The position numbers and the translations under genes were made by a program. A stretch of DNA of 51,982 nt from Coriobacteriaceae bacterium (GTDB lineage Bacteria > Actinomycetota > Coriobacteriia > Coriobacteriales > UMGS124). Positions 50,143 through 51,982 of this stretch are shown one piece after another (position 1 is the stretch's first letter; each line of letters opens with the position of its first letter). A model generated the notes under the pieces. It searched no databases. It was not told the DNA's origin and saw only the letters and a program-made list of their open reading frames with translations. The stretch spans positions 74,311-126,292 of the forward strand of contig JAHZGC010000003.1 in the NCBI GenBank assembly GCA_019421015.1. Direction: 5' to 3'.

Positions 50143-51012
50143 GTGACCATCACCCGCCCCACCCCTGCGCCCGCCGCCCCGGCGTGGCTCGTCGAGCTCG
50201 CACCCCGCATCAGGATCGTCTTCTGCGACCTCGACGACACCCTGCTCGACGCGTGTCACCAGGTGCCCGCCCGTACCGCGCAGGTCGTGCGCCGGCTCCA
50301 TCGCTGCGGCGTGCGCTTCTCGCCCGCCACCGGCCGCACGGTACCCGCCCTGCGTGGGCTCTTCGGGTCGCTCTCGGACGAGATTGACTTTGTGGCGGGC
50401 AACGGCACCGACGTCTCGGTGGACGGGTGTACCATCTACCACGCGCCCTACCCGCGCGCAGCGGCCCTCGAGCTCTTCGACGCCGTGAAGGGCAGCCGGC
50501 AGCGCCTGGGGTTCGTCACCTTCGACGAGACGGGGCCGCACCTGGCGAGCGTCGAGGCCGACTTCGTGCGCGCCCATGTGGAGAGCCTGCGCCACGCACC
50601 GGTCTGCCCCGACGAGCTGCTGTTTGCAGGCAGGGAGCTCGGCAAGGTGGGCGTCGTGGCGCCGCAGGGAGCTGCCGCCGGCGTCGAGGAGCTCGAACAG
50701 GCCGTGGGCGACCTCTTTAGCTTTGCGCCCACGGGACCCTACTGGATTGACGTGCTGGTAAGGGGCATCGACAAAGCCCAGGGCATCGACCGCATGCTCG
50801 TGCACCTGGGGATCGACCCCTCGGAAGCCTTGGCGTTCGGCGACTCCATGAACGACGTGGCCATGATGGAGCTGCTCCCCAACACCGTGGCCGTCTCGAA
50901 CGCCATGCCGGAGCTCAAGCGGCTGTGCGCCCACGAAATCGGCAGCAACCTCGACGAGGCAGTGCTCGACTGCCTCGACCAGCTCTGCGAGCTGCGGGAA
51001 CGACGGCCGTAA
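50143..51012 (+). CDS. HAD-superfamily Cof-type phosphatase
   Basis: A 289-residue cytosolic hydrolase, GTG 50143 behind AAAGGA. Motif 1 is CDLDDTLL (nucleophile Asp29 and Asp31), motif 2 is RFSPATGRTV, and the C-terminal GIDKAQGIDRMLVHLGI with GDSMNDVAMMELL supplies the Lys and Asp residues. A C2-type cap lies between about 85 and 200. Cof-type enzymes remove phosphate from sugars, nucleotides or cofactors such as flavin; the substrate is not clear. It stands alone. Confidence 0.93.
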   Translation: MTITRPTPAPAAPAWLVELAPRIRIVFCDLDDTLLDACHQVPARTAQVVRRLHRCGVRFSPATGRTVPALRGLFGSLSDEIDFVAGNGTDVSVDGCTIYHAPYPRAAALELFDAVKGSRQRLGFVTFDETGPHLASVEADFVRAHVESLRHAPVCPDELLFAGRELGKVGVVAPQGAAAGVEELEQAVGDLFSFAPTGPYWIDVLVRGIDKAQGIDRMLVHLGIDPSEALAFGDSMNDVAMMELLPNTVAVSNAMPELKRLCAHEIGSNLDEAVLDCLDQLCELRERRP

Positions 51013-51038
51013 GCGGCCCACTATAGCAAAAAGAATAG

Positions 51039-51982
51039 CTACGCCGCGTGGCCCCCCGGGTGCGCAGCGGCGCCGTAAGCCGCCAGGTCGTCCTCGATGG
51101 CCTGATGCTCCATGGCCTCGAACTTCTCGACGCAGCGCCACAGGCGGTACTGCTCCCCCTCCCGGGCATAGGCGGCCTTCATGGCGGCACGCTCGTCGGG
51201 ATGCTCGACCCAGTAGTCGATACGCTCGGCCAGCGCGGGGGCGTCGAGGGCCGGGTACAGGCTGCGCCCGTCGAGGGCGAACTGCTTGGTGGCGGACCGG
51301 TCGGCCTCGGCAAAGACGGGCACCAGGCCGCAGGCGATGGCCTCGATGCAGCTGATGCCCTCGGAGTCGGCCACGGAGCAATGCACGTAGAGGTCCGCGG
51401 CCCGCAGCAGGTCGATAAGCTCCCCCTGCTCCCTAAAGCCAAAGTCCACCGGATGGGCCATGCCGTAGGACTCCTCGCGCAGCTCGCGCTCCAAAGGCCC
51501 GATGCCGCACACATGCAGCTTGATCCGGTCGGCATGACGGCTGAGACGGGCGGCTTCGAGCAGGGTCACCTGACTCTTCTCCGCCGAAAGGCGCCCGACG
51601 GTCACGATATGGAAGAGCCCGTCGTCAAAGGGGTGGGCCGGCGCGCCCGGGGCAAAGGGGGCGTTCACCCCGTTTGAGATGGCATGCATATGGGAGCGGT
51701 ACCCGTAGCGCTCTGTCAGGTCGTCGGCCACCAGCTGGGACGGGCAGTGGACGTGGCGGATATCGTCGTAGAACGTGGAGCGAAAATGGTGGTAGAGGAT
51801 GTCGGTCAGGCCCGGCACGTGCTCGAGGTTCGCGCCGTAGACCATGTTCTCGGGCTGGAGGTGAAAGGCCCCCGACACCGGCACCCCCTGGCGGCGCGCC
51901 TCGTCCATGGCGACGCGCTCGAGCTTGAACGGCAAAAACAGGTGCACGATGTCCGCGCTCTTCACAGCACGGTGGACCGTCC
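51039..51982 (-). CDS. GT4-type glycosyltransferase, N-terminus cut by window edge
   Basis: At least 314 residues; the frame stays open to the right edge, and the start, roughly the first 80-100 residues with the acceptor-side Rossmann motif, lies outside. The visible part begins TVHRAVKSADIVHLFLPF, then AFHLQPENMVYG, SNGVNAPF, VTVGRLSAEKSQVTLLEAAR (start of the donor domain) and SEGISCIEAIACG, the E-x-n-E nucleotide-sugar motif of GT-B family 4. Likely builds cell-envelope glycolipid or polysaccharide. No further neighbours are visible. Confidence 0.88.
   Translation of the reverse strand, partial: TVHRAVKSADIVHLFLPFKLERVAMDEARRQGVPVSGAFHLQPENMVYGANLEHVPGLTDILYHHFRSTFYDDIRHVHCPSQLVADDLTERYGYRSHMHAISNGVNAPFAPGAPAHPFDDGLFHIVTVGRLSAEKSQVTLLEAARLSRHADRIKLHVCGIGPLERELREESYGMAHPVDFGFREQGELIDLLRAADLYVHCSVADSEGISCIEAIACGLVPVFAEADRSATKQFALDGRSLYPALDAPALAERIDYWVEHPDERAAMKAAYAREGEQYRLWRCVEKFEAMEHQAIEDDLAAYGAAAHPGGHAA

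Noticed and set aside
48147..50240. Extended 697-codon reading of the histidine kinase gene
   Set aside because: The first 323 codons overlap the response regulator in another frame and have no kinase or sensor features; GTG 49271 with its ribosome site is the supported start.

Overview
The window is high-GC DNA (about two-thirds G+C by eye) with short intergenic gaps and strong GGAGG-type ribosome sites. Gene content points to the actinobacterial class Coriobacteriia, a group of anaerobic gut bacteria. It carries many Tat-exported flavoprotein reductases, three LuxR-type regulators with polytopic membrane N-termini, a pyrG next to xerD, and DUF3791/DUF3990 genes. I cannot name a genus from sequence alone. 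No ribosomal RNA, CRISPR array, intact insertion sequence or prophage is visible.

Layout. 1-2415: 5' part of xerD, CTP synthase, tRNA-Lys(CTT) and tRNA-His(GTG), all on the minus strand. 2611-7568: a metal or metal-chelate uptake locus (FecCD permease, ATPase, Tat-type binding protein, class I methyltransferase) facing a DUF4213/DUF364 protein. 7774-10110: TlyA rRNA methyltransferase, a 620-base leader-like gap with palindromes and a strong terminator, a universal stress protein and a DUF1653 protein. 10241-15648: an exported enoate (fumarate-type) reductase and an exported M28-like hydrolase, divergent from LuxR regulator 1. 15742-15945: a 204-bp segment bounded by 27-bp inverted repeats (candidate invertible promoter or MITE), followed by MATE and AEC transporters, a Uma2 protein and an XRE membrane regulator. 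20062-20351: a repeat-rich gap before a phosphosugar mutase. 22313-24428: a scar with a tRNA-like hairpin, a broken DUF4143 ATPase and a truncated ABC ATPase. 24513-27831: TetR regulator divergent from an exported flavoprotein plus Fe-S subunit. 27964-30461: LuxR regulator 2 with an exported and a cytosolic alpha/beta-barrel protein. 30760-33069: toxin-antitoxin pair and a DUF853 ATPase. 33360-36913: a third exported flavoprotein divergent from LuxR regulator 3. 36982-40397: QueD, a three-gene overlapping DUF3791-DUF3990-orf operon, an aminotransferase and a DUF3592 protein. 40411-44458: a wall-anchored beta-helix protein and an SPFH/NfeD pair split by a MITE. 44592-49966: a response regulator, histidine kinase and MacB-like ABC exporter operon. 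50143-51982: a HAD phosphatase and a partial glycosyltransferase.

How it fits together. The recurring theme is respiration on small organic acceptors outside the membrane. Three Tat-exported flavoproteins are present; two sit beside a membrane LuxR sensor and one beside a TetR regulator. One keeps the whole fumarate-reductase active site and is paired with an exported hydrolase. The other two have lost key residues, which suggests other substrates. The most novel-looking items are the LuxR plus double alpha/beta-barrel operon, the overlapping DUF3791-DUF3990 operon, and several small repeat families: two copies of a 110-bp MITE, two copies of an identical 42-nt hairpin, and a recurring GCAGGTAGA motif.
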